Shown here: in pieces, positions 6,941 to 12,957 of the stretch
Layout: each line of letters opens with the position of its first letter
How positions within the stretch are numbered: the stretch's first letter is position 1
Assembly (NCBI GenBank): GCA_964587505.1
Contig: CAZPLD010000009.1
Span: forward strand, 1-19,823
Length of the DNA stretch: 19,823 nt
Origin: 2-01-FULL-41-26 sp964587505
GTDB lineage: Bacteria > Patescibacteriota > Minisyncoccia > 2-02-FULL-40-12 > GWA2-44-9
Direction: 5' to 3'
The notes under the pieces: generated by a model
What the model saw: only the letters and a program-made list of their open reading frames with translations
The model's database searches: none
Told to the model about the DNA's origin: nothing
Program-made: the position numbers and the translations under genes

Positions 6941-7682
6941 GTCGTTCGGTTGTTGTGGCTTACAGGTTCTTCGGACCTGTGCCACCACACGGCGGCGGTG
7001 CATGCATGCGACCTCGCGAACAGCGGTGGTGTAGGCGCGGGAGAGGCAACACGCCTCTCCCGAGTGGTTGCCCGCGATGGGCTTGAGCCGTAATCGCTTT
7101 ACCCGTCACCTTGTTGTCTTGCGGGGTTTATCGACTACGCCGGACCACTCGTCCCGGTGCGTTGAAACTGACGACGGGCGTCTCCGCGAGGATTTTCACG
7201 GCGCGGAGTGCTCGTCGGACGACGCCACCGTTACGTCTGCCGAACAGACAGGCGGACTTTCACGCGTGTCCGAGGGGACCATAACGGCGGCGTACTTGCG
7301 GTGTGGCTTCTGATCCGCCGGGGCTTCCCCGCCGGCTCCACTCCCGCAATCGGCAGGAACGACTGGTCCTGCCGATACCGAGGCCGCGGCGCAGTCACAC
7401 ACGGGAGAAGCATGTTCACTCCTTCCGTGCGTGTCCCAGTGTTGGGTGCCAAGGACTGCGCCGGGCCGTCTTATTGGGCCCTATATACAATATTGAGGTC
7501 TCCCGAAGGGGACCATATTTGAAAGAATGGGCCCGAAAAAAACCAATAACCACTTACGAACTATTCTAGAATGTTCTGATCCTGTTAGGCCTTGTATATC
7601 TTACTTGAATGCCTGGATACTGTGTATTTACTGGCTTTTTTCGGGCCCTTTTTGAGGCCCGCTATGTAAAGAACTTAATGTA
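6905..7682 (-). ncRNA. Candidate structured RNA or decayed GC-rich gene (about 780-nt transcription unit)
   Basis: A strong minus-strand promoter (7689-7717) and a strong terminator (6899-6940) bracket about 780 nt with no long convincing frame. The first 200 nt contain a 21-bp helix, with GGGCCCGAAAAAAGCCAGTAA (read downward from about 7647) opposite TTATTGGTTTTTTTCGGGCCC (about 7549 to 7529). Its two deviations are G-U wobbles in the minus-strand RNA and A-C mismatches on the other strand, which supports a transcribed, structured leader. The GC-rich remainder has further stable hairpins: CGGCAGGA/TCCTGCCG (near 7351-7375), GTCTG/CAGAC (near 7235-7250), GGGAGAGGC/GCCTCTCCC (7039-7061) and ACAGGT/ACCTGT (6962-6980). 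It matches no tmRNA, RNase P or 6S signature I know. A frameshifted GC-rich gene is the main alternative. Confidence 0.4.
7231..7413 (-). CDS. Doubtful small GC-rich ORF with strong Shine-Dalgarno
   Basis: An ATG at 7413 preceded by AAGGAG at 5-bp spacing opens a 60-residue frame (MLLPCVTAPRPRYRQDQSFL and on). Its Arg/Pro-rich composition looks like an out-of-phase reading of GC-rich DNA. The other frame, 7402-7196, starts at GTG and has a more natural Ala/Gly/Ser/Asp/Glu mix, but no Shine-Dalgarno at a usable distance. The pair could be one gene broken by a frameshift near its start, since the leader style is the same as that of the two intact GC-rich genes. It could also be no gene at all. 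Confidence 0.25.
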   Translation of the reverse strand: MLLPCVTAPRPRYRQDQSFLPIAGVEPAGKPRRIRSHTASTPPLWSPRTRVKVRLSVRQT

Positions 7683-7688
7683 TTTATA

Positions 7689-7717
7689 AGTATAGCAGAT
7701 TGACTTAGCAAAGTCAA
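7689..7717 (-). promoter_or_regulatory. Strong promoter with overlapping palindromic operator
   Basis: On the minus strand TTGACT (7717-7712), a 17-bp spacer and TATACT (7694-7689). The -35 and spacer overlap the palindrome TTGACTT-AGCA-AAGTCAA at 7700-7717 (7-bp arms, 4-bp centre), a likely repressor or activator site. The predicted start is near 7682. Confidence 0.75.
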
Positions 7718-7750
7718 GAGCCACAAAAAATGACCCATTTTCAGTGATTT

Positions 7751-7810
7751 TTATTAAAACAGACCCCGGTTCTTCATCTCGCTTTTCAAAGCGCGAGAGA
7801 AGAACCGAGG
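7751..7810 (-). terminator. Terminator of the 7830-8507 gene
   Basis: On the minus strand GAAGAACC before 7798 pairs with GGTTCTTC (7768-7775), and GCGAG pairs with CTCGC inside, forming a stem with a small interior loop. GTCTGTTTTAATAAAAA follows. The U-tract is short, but the stem begins about 20 bases after the stop codon. Confidence 0.7.
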
Positions 7811-7829
7811 CCACGAACACAACACCACG

Positions 7830-8507
7830 TTAGGCCACGACCCGCATCTGGCCGTCCTGCAGAATTTTCAGAATCCTGCAAGCAATGCCGGAATTGTCGC
7901 CGAGTACCGACCGCTCGGTGGAGGCGTAACCCTTCAGAACCCGATAGGCACTGAAACCGTCGCCCATCGGCGTCATCTGGAACTCGGTCACCGAATAGAC
8001 GCCCTCCGCCACCAACTCGGCGACGACGCCCGGCAAGCGGTTCAGAACATCGAGTCTGCCGGTCCGCTCGGCCATCCGGTACGCCTCGACGACATACTTC
8101 GGCGACTTGCGGAACAGCGCAGTAAGCGCCTCGTCCACCGTCCCTTTCAGAGCGATGAACTTGGGGCCTGCGAGGATGTCCACCGAGGCGAAGGCGGTAA
8201 CAGGATAACCGTCTTCGTCAACGCCATCGTCGACGATTTCGGTATCCCATTCCGAACTCCGGTCCTCGAGATCCTCGTCGGAAACGAACCGACGGAGCCG
8301 GTCGTTCTTAACGAGACGCGCTTCCTCGTCGGCGACCTCGGGAATATAGGCCAGTGAGGCCATCACGCCCTTGTCACCGCGATTCCCGCTCTCGGGGGAG
8401 ACAAACGTACCCCCGAAATCAGCAAGATGGAGCGAAGACCACTGCCCATTGCTCATGAAATCTCCGGCGAAAGCGACCCGACGGTAGTTGCGATCGTTCC
8501 TCATCAT
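7830..8507 (-). CDS. GC-rich hypothetical soluble protein
   Basis: The protein has 225 residues with no signal peptide or membrane helix. It is acidic in the middle (runs such as DEDLEDRSSEWDTEIVDDGV around 75-100). A more ordered C-terminal half follows, with helices around 120-160 (TVDEALTALFRKSPKYVVEAYRM) and a segment ending RILKILQDGQMRVVA. I recognise no family. The start is one of two tandem ATGs (8507 or 8504); GGGAGG lies 6 bases before the first. The gene has its own promoter and terminator, strong GC bias at third positions, and an unrelated AT-rich gene (ftsQ) immediately upstream. It looks acquired and independently transcribed. Confidence 0.8.
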   Translation of the reverse strand: MMRNDRNYRRVAFAGDFMSNGQWSSLHLADFGGTFVSPESGNRGDKGVMASLAYIPEVADEEARLVKNDRLRRFVSDEDLEDRSSEWDTEIVDDGVDEDGYPVTAFASVDILAGPKFIALKGTVDEALTALFRKSPKYVVEAYRMAERTGRLDVLNRLPGVVAELVAEGVYSVTEFQMTPMGDGFSAYRVLKGYASTERSVLGDNSGIACRILKILQDGQMRVVA

Positions 8508-8577
8508 CTTCTGCCTCCCGACCCGTAAAGGGTCAAAAACTGCCTATTTGTTGGGGTACTACTACTTTGACTATTTA

Positions 8578-8606
8578 ATTATAACACAAAATTAATATTT
8601 TTACAA
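8578..8606 (-). promoter_or_regulatory. Sigma70-type promoter of the 7830-8507 gene
   Basis: On the minus strand TTGTAA (8606-8601), a 17-bp spacer and TATAAT (8583-8578). The predicted start near 8571 gives a leader of about 63 nt. The leader ends with a GACCC-UUUAC-GGGUC hairpin directly before the GGGAGG Shine-Dalgarno. Confidence 0.8.
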
Positions 8607-8643
8607 TAGCTGAAAAATGGCTTATTATAATGACTTTTGTAGG

Positions 8644-9453
8644 TCATTTGTAATAAACCCTCCCGTCAATTCGCAGGTCTATGTATTGCGGACGGAAATC
8701 CCCGACTGGAGGAGCATCTTTAGTTTTTTCATTCAAAAATATTTTAAGGACATCCAGCTGATTTTGAATAGCGGAATCTGTGGCAAAGATAATATAATAA
8801 TCAGCAACATAGACACGAAATTCATTAAATGAATCTGCTGGTATTACTATGCTCTTTATTTCTCCTGGCATGTCCCCCGCTACCTTCATTATCGGTTTAA
8901 AAAAGTCGTCATCGATTTCCCGCTCTGCTTTTTCTCTCTGATCGTCGACAGTTAAAAATATAAAACCAGAAGATTTGGCCGGCTGGCCCCAAAGAACTTT
9001 GTCGTTATCAAAATAAGAACATCCTGCGTCCAGCGTATTAAAACACCAAATTCCGGCAGGTTTTCTCTCCAAGAAATTTAACACCAGACTGTGAAGCAAT
9101 TTTTTTTGAACATCTACTGATTTTAAAACCGGGTAAGTTGAAGCAAATTCTTTTTCAAAATTGCCGGTATTTACAAAAAAAATGTTATTTCTTCGCGGAA
9201 GATAGCTGAATATTTTTTGGTTCAGGTTTTCATCTATTTTTTCTCTTAACTCATCCGAACTCACCGTATCTAAGCCATTAAAACCGACTTCCCTGACATC
9301 AAAAAGACGTGAGAAAAATAAAAGATAAGTTAGCCCCGCGATAACCACAATCGTCCCAAGTACAAATGCGACAACCTTTAAAACAAAGAACCGGCGATGC
9401 CGGCTCGCTACCTCATCGCGATAATTTAGTTTTTTTATGTTTGACGGATGCAT
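8644..9453 (-). CDS. ftsQ: Cell division protein FtsQ/DivIB
   Basis: The protein has 269 residues. It has a short cytoplasmic, basic N-terminus, one membrane helix (about 24-48), then a POTRA-like domain beginning FDVREVGFNGLDTVSSDELREKI and the FtsQ beta domain. The hallmark ERKPAGIWC segment (FtsQ ERxPxA) and a C-terminal QYIDLRIDGRVYYK (usual form: IDLRxxGRVYV) support the call. FtsQ links early and late divisome proteins and holds FtsL/FtsB at the septum on the outer face of the membrane. The start is 3 bp after the serS stop, so the two are cotranscribed. No Shine-Dalgarno is well placed (AAGGAG lies 12 bases upstream, inside the end of serS). Confidence 0.85.
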   Translation of the reverse strand: MHPSNIKKLNYRDEVASRHRRFFVLKVVAFVLGTIVVIAGLTYLLFFSRLFDVREVGFNGLDTVSSDELREKIDENLNQKIFSYLPRRNNIFFVNTGNFEKEFASTYPVLKSVDVQKKLLHSLVLNFLERKPAGIWCFNTLDAGCSYFDNDKVLWGQPAKSSGFIFLTVDDQREKAEREIDDDFFKPIMKVAGDMPGEIKSIVIPADSFNEFRVYVADYYIIFATDSAIQNQLDVLKIFLNEKTKDAPPVGDFRPQYIDLRIDGRVYYK

Positions 9454-9456
9454 GGG

Positions 9457-10755
9457 CTATTTAATCTCCTTGACCCCTCTCATGAACCTCCTTAAAACTC
9501 TGGGAACATCGATAGTGCCTTTCTTGGTCTGGTAATTTTCAGTAATAGCGATAATGGTTCTGCCGATTGCCAAAGCCGTAGCATCGTTCATGTGAACAAA
9601 CTCGGAACCTCCGCCAGCTGGCGGATTGCGTTTTACTTTGGTTCCCAGTCTTCGTGCTTGATAATCGGTCATCAGGTCTGCCGTATGCGTTTCCCGATAT
9701 CTGTTCTGGCCGGGCATCCACATTTCCAGGTCTATCTGCCTTGCGTCCGGCCCGCCCATATCGCCGGTGCATATTGCCACTATCTGATAAGGTATATTCA
9801 ACGATTGAACAATGTGTTCCTGCATAGCCACGAACAGATCCTGTTCTCTTGTTGAGTCCTCCGGCAAACAAAACGATTCCATCTCTAATTTATCAAATTG
9901 ATGGACTCTTAGTATGCCTTTCATGTCTTTGCCATAAGAGCCGGCTTCTCTCCTGAAAGCAGTTGAATAGCCGATATATCTGACAGGCAGATCTTTTTCA
10001 TCAAATGTTTCGTCCATGTGCATGGCGCCCAGAGTGTGTTCAGCGCTGCCGACAAGATACAAGTCGTCAGCAGGAATATAATATCTCTCTTCTTTAGGTT
10101 CCAAGCGGGCCATTCTTTGCATAGAATCCGGCCTTATCAATACCGGCGGAATAACCGGCACGAACGGAGCCGGCTTTAAGTTTAAATTATTATTTTTAAT
10201 TATTTTCTTAACAAGCTTCTCGTCCGTAAAAACAGACATGGCATACTGAATAAGTGCAAGTTGCATCAAAGCCAGACCTCTTTTCAAATACGTAAACCTC
10301 GCTCCTGAAACCTTGGATGCCCTTTCGTTGTCGATCAAACCCAACGCCTCGCCAATTTCCCAGTGCTCTTTTGGCTTGAAATCAAATTCTTTCGGCTTCC
10401 CCCATTGCCTTAAAACCTTGTTCCCTGATTCATCGGGGCCGACCGGCGTATCTTCAGATGGTATGTTTGGCACCCGTGACATCAATTTATCAAAATCTTC
10501 TTCTACACAAGCCAGTTCGTTCTCTATCAATTTCTTTTTTTCTTTCAAAGCTTTTAGCTCTTCCAGATCAACGGGCGATTGCGGTCCCTTAGAACGTCTG
10601 TTCTGTTCGGCCTTTAACGATTCGGACTCGCTCAATAAATGCCTTCGCCTCTCGTCGGTAGCCAGCAATTTATCCAAATCCAAGTCAACCTTTTTGTTCT
10701 TAATGGCTTCCCTGACTTTGTCCTGATTATTCCTTATAAATTTTATATCTAACAT
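9457..10755 (-). CDS. serS: Serine--tRNA ligase
   Basis: The protein has 432 residues, close to the usual length. It charges tRNA-Ser with serine using ATP, in the cytoplasm. The N-terminal MLDIKFIRNNQDKVREAIKN and the Lys/Glu-rich stretch to about 95 form the long antiparallel coiled-coil tRNA-binding arm. The class II core has a VGSAEHTL loop (235-242), motif 2 with FRRE at 267-270, and motif 3 with ALAIGRT ending at residue 400 and ITENYQ just after. The arrangement FVHMNDATALAIGR replaces the common NGSGLAVGR. It starts 5 bp after the lysS stop and is followed by ftsQ, without a Shine-Dalgarno, probably in one operon from the lysS promoter. Confidence 0.95.
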   Translation of the reverse strand: MLDIKFIRNNQDKVREAIKNKKVDLDLDKLLATDERRRHLLSESESLKAEQNRRSKGPQSPVDLEELKALKEKKKLIENELACVEEDFDKLMSRVPNIPSEDTPVGPDESGNKVLRQWGKPKEFDFKPKEHWEIGEALGLIDNERASKVSGARFTYLKRGLALMQLALIQYAMSVFTDEKLVKKIIKNNNLNLKPAPFVPVIPPVLIRPDSMQRMARLEPKEERYYIPADDLYLVGSAEHTLGAMHMDETFDEKDLPVRYIGYSTAFRREAGSYGKDMKGILRVHQFDKLEMESFCLPEDSTREQDLFVAMQEHIVQSLNIPYQIVAICTGDMGGPDARQIDLEMWMPGQNRYRETHTADLMTDYQARRLGTKVKRNPPAGGGSEFVHMNDATALAIGRTIIAITENYQTKKGTIDVPRVLRRFMRGVKEIK

Positions 10756-10760
10756 GTTTT

Positions 10761-12212
10761 TTATTTGGGTTTCATTAGGGGAAAGAACACTACTTCGCGT
10801 ACCGGCCTGTCCATCAAAAACGCGAAAAATCTTTCAGACATTCCGAATCCCGCCGTGGGCGGCATCCCGTATTCCAACGCCTCCACAAAGTCATCATCCA
10901 TTCTTTGAGCCTCTTTATCTCCGGCTTCGCCTAATTTGACCTGCTCCTCAAAGCGCCTTCGTTGGTCAATGGGGTCGTTTAATTCGGAAAATCCCTTCCC
11001 CAATTCCGTTCCTCCGGCCACAACTTGAAACCTTTCAACCCGGTTCGGATCTTCCGGGTATCTTTTGGCAAGCGGCTCTATGTCAATCGGGGGCAAAACC
11101 AGAAATCCAGGTTCCCAAAGATGCGGTCGGACTTTCTTTTTAAAAATTACATCGATGAGACGGCCTTTCCCGACATGCTTACCGATATCTATTCCGTTAT
11201 CTTTGGCATAGTTTATCAAATCTTTTTCGCTGGCCTCTTCAAGGTTAAAGTCTGTATGTTTTGCAAACTCTTTATAATAATCATAGCGTTTCCATGAAGA
11301 ATTCCAATCAATGGTCTTGCCCTGATATTGATGGCCGGATTGTCCCAACGTTTCCCCAACCACATGTTTGAATAAACGTTCAATAAGCTCCATTAATTTT
11401 TCGTAGTCATAATAGGCCCAGTACATTTCCATCTGGGTATAGTCCTGCAGATGTTCCTTGTCGATCCCTTCATTCCTGAAAATCCTTCCGATCTCAAAAA
11501 CTTTTTCGTATCCGGCTGTTATCAACCTCTTAAGGTTAAGTTCGGGAGAAATTCTCAAAAACAAGTCTATATTCAAAGCATTCAGATGCGTTTTGAACGG
11601 CTCGGCATCGGCTCCGCCCGGAATTTGTTCAAGAACCGGAGTGTCAACTTCAAGACCGCCTTCTTCAAGTAAAAACTCCCTTGTTGCCTGCCAAAACTTG
11701 GATTTTTTTACAAACAGTTCCCTTTCTTCAGGATTCATTATTAAGTCGAGGTATCTCTTGCGGAGCCGCTCTTCTACGTCTTCAAGACCATGCCACTTCT
11801 CCGGCAGAGGCAATAATGCCTTGGAAAGCAATCTGTATTTATTTACATAGATAGTTTTTTCCTGCCTTTTAGTGTCTTTGAGCTGGCCTTCCACTTCAAT
11901 AAAATCTCCGCGGTCTATAGATTCCTGAAAATGTTTGTACTTACCTGAACCGACCATGTCTTCTTTAATATATGCCTGAATGTTTCCCGAACCGTCGTCA
12001 ATATCAAAAAAGGTTGAGCCGCCATGTTCGCGCCGAGCCATTATTCTTCCAGCCAAAGTAATAGTTTTGGAATCTTTCCATTCGTCGTAATTACCAATAG
12101 CTTCTTTAACGGAATTGGTCCGGCTTGAACTAGCCGGATATGGATCAACCCCTGATTTTCTCAATTCCTCAACTTTCTTTATTTTAGTTCTACGAATTTC
12201 GTCGAGTGCCAT
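10761..12212 (-). CDS. lysS: Lysine--tRNA ligase, class II
   Basis: The protein has 483 residues from ATG 12212. It activates lysine and charges tRNA-Lys. An N-terminal OB-fold anticodon-binding domain (about 50-135, with TFFDIDDGSGNIQAYI) precedes the class II catalytic core, with FRNEG at 245-249 (motif 2) followed by FTQME-like DYTQMEMYW. Motif 3 is GFGMSER at 455-461, with the conserved Arg. The frame is open upstream to 12266, but that part would run through the greA terminator. The ATG at 12212 also sits 9 bases after a TATACT box and gives the family-typical MALDEIRRTKIKKVEEL start. It leads the lysS-serS-ftsQ operon. Confidence 0.95.
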   Translation of the reverse strand: MALDEIRRTKIKKVEELRKSGVDPYPASSSRTNSVKEAIGNYDEWKDSKTITLAGRIMARREHGGSTFFDIDDGSGNIQAYIKEDMVGSGKYKHFQESIDRGDFIEVEGQLKDTKRQEKTIYVNKYRLLSKALLPLPEKWHGLEDVEERLRKRYLDLIMNPEERELFVKKSKFWQATREFLLEEGGLEVDTPVLEQIPGGADAEPFKTHLNALNIDLFLRISPELNLKRLITAGYEKVFEIGRIFRNEGIDKEHLQDYTQMEMYWAYYDYEKLMELIERLFKHVVGETLGQSGHQYQGKTIDWNSSWKRYDYYKEFAKHTDFNLEEASEKDLINYAKDNGIDIGKHVGKGRLIDVIFKKKVRPHLWEPGFLVLPPIDIEPLAKRYPEDPNRVERFQVVAGGTELGKGFSELNDPIDQRRRFEEQVKLGEAGDKEAQRMDDDFVEALEYGMPPTAGFGMSERFFAFLMDRPVREVVFFPLMKPK

Positions 12213-12220
12213 ACTAATAA

Positions 12221-12249
12221 AGTATAGCAACAAAAAAAGGGCCCCGCAA
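12221..12249 (-). promoter_or_regulatory. lysS promoter overlapping the greA terminator
   Basis: On the minus strand TTGCGG (12249-12244), a 17-bp spacer and TATACT (12226-12221). The -10 box ends 9 bases before the lysS ATG, leaving a 5' leader of 0-2 nt. The -35 lies inside the terminator hairpin. Confidence 0.55.
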
Positions 12250-12263
12250 CGGGGCCCTTTTTT
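12232..12263 (-). terminator. greA terminator
   Basis: AAAAAAGGGCCCCG-TTG-CGGGGCCCTTTTTTT: a perfect GC stem flanked by A and T runs, 13 bases after the greA stop codon. It separates greA from lysS. Confidence 0.9.
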
Positions 12264-12276
12264 CATACTTAATGTT

Positions 12277-12735
12277 TTAGTTTACCTCAACGATTTTGTA
12301 TTCCACCATACCCTTGGGCGTTCTTACTTCAACCTTGTCTCCTTTTTTATGGCTCAAAAATGCCTGTCCCAACGGTGATTCATTTGAAATAAATCCCTTG
12401 GCCGGATCAGACTCGGCGGCTCCGACAATTACAAAAGTCCGGACTCCGTCTTTAGATTCTGCTTTTATACCCGAACCGACGCCGACGGTTCCGCTGGTAT
12501 TATTTCCGGTTATAATTACCGCACTCTCAAGGGTGCTTTTTATGTCTTCTATTCTGCCCTCGTTCAATGCTTGGGCTTCTTTGGCTGAATCATATTCCGC
12601 GTTTTCTGACAAATCTCCTAATTCTTTAGCTTCCTTGATGCGCTGGGCTATTTCCGGACGCATAACACTAAGCCTCTCTTCGAGCTCTTTTTTAAGTTTT
12701 TCTAACCCTTCTTTGCTAAAATATTGATTATCCAT
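12277..12735 (-). CDS. greA: Transcription elongation factor GreA
   Basis: The protein has 152 residues, near the usual 158. GreA enters the secondary channel of RNA polymerase and triggers transcript cleavage in backtracked complexes. The N-terminal antiparallel coiled coil (1-75) carries the tip motif LGDLSENAEYDSAKE, with the catalytic-metal acidic pair at Asp41 and Glu44. The C-terminal FKBP-like domain ends in the expected ESPLGQAFLSHKKGDKVEVR pattern. The ATG fits the family start (YFSKEGLEKLKKEL). A TATAAT abuts the ATG directly, which is too close to be its promoter. A better promoter lies near 12924-12951, giving a leader of about 180 nt that contains fold-back element F. Confidence 0.95.
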   Translation of the reverse strand: MDNQYFSKEGLEKLKKELEERLSVMRPEIAQRIKEAKELGDLSENAEYDSAKEAQALNEGRIEDIKSTLESAVIITGNNTSGTVGVGSGIKAESKDGVRTFVIVGAAESDPAKGFISNESPLGQAFLSHKKGDKVEVRTPKGMVEYKIVEVN

Positions 12736-12745
12736 ATTATAACTT

Positions 12746-12882
12746 GCTGGCCGCTCTCGCCTTAACTAAGGCGAGCACGCTCTTAGTCAACTTCTTCGTT
12801 AAATCCTTCCGCTTGCTCCTCACCATACATTAGTATGACTCGTCGCAATGCTCAGGTTTACCTCGAATTTGACTAAGCCAGC
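12746..12882. repeat. Fold-back element F in the greA leader
   Basis: The outer stem is GCTGGC (12746-12751)/GCCAGC (12877-12882). Inside are a perfect hairpin, CTCGCCTTA-AC-TAAGGCGAG (12755-12774), and a 96-nt imperfect hairpin. The longer hairpin is closed by CTTAGTCAA (12782-12790)/TTGACTAAG (12869-12877), with TTCG/CGAA, TTGC/GCAA and CATAC/GTATG further in. The layout is a three-way junction. There is no T-tract, so it is not a plain terminator for the upstream mrdA. Confidence 0.6.
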
Positions 12883-12923
12883 TGCGTTCTAAAAATTTAA
12901 TTTATATTAGTTTAATTTAAGAT

Positions 12924-12951
12924 ATAGTACTATACCAAAAAATTTTAACAA
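12924..12951 (-). promoter_or_regulatory. Possible greA promoter
   Basis: On the minus strand TTGTTA (12951-12946), a 16-bp spacer and TACTAT (12929-12924), in an AT-rich stretch just after the mrdA stop codon. Other A/T-rich hexamer pairs in the same stretch are nearly as good. Confidence 0.4.
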
Positions 12952-12957
12952 ACGCAA

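Noticed and set aside
7196..7402. 68-residue GTG-initiated ORF on the minus strand
   Set aside because: The composition is plausible, but there is no usable ribosome binding site, and the frame does not continue across the rest of the transcription unit. Kept only as an alternative in the doubtful-gene entry.
6782..7569. Several 60-100-residue open frames on both strands in the GC-rich region
   Set aside because: GC-rich DNA has few stops. The frames are Arg/Pro-rich, overlap each other and lack ribosome binding sites, except the one at 7413.
7561..7579. GAAC...GTTC around ATTCTAGAAT as a LexA/SOS box
   Set aside because: The arm spacing does not fit the known GAACN4GTTC box, and the palindrome is off-centre by one base.
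12213..12266. Longer lysS starting at 12266
   Set aside because: The added residues are encoded by the greA terminator and the lysS promoter.
12737..12826. Minus-strand 29-residue basic ORF (MVRSKRKDLTKKL and on) ending just before greA
   Set aside because: It lies wholly within fold-back element F, has no Shine-Dalgarno or leaderless promoter, and its sequence is explained by the palindrome arms.
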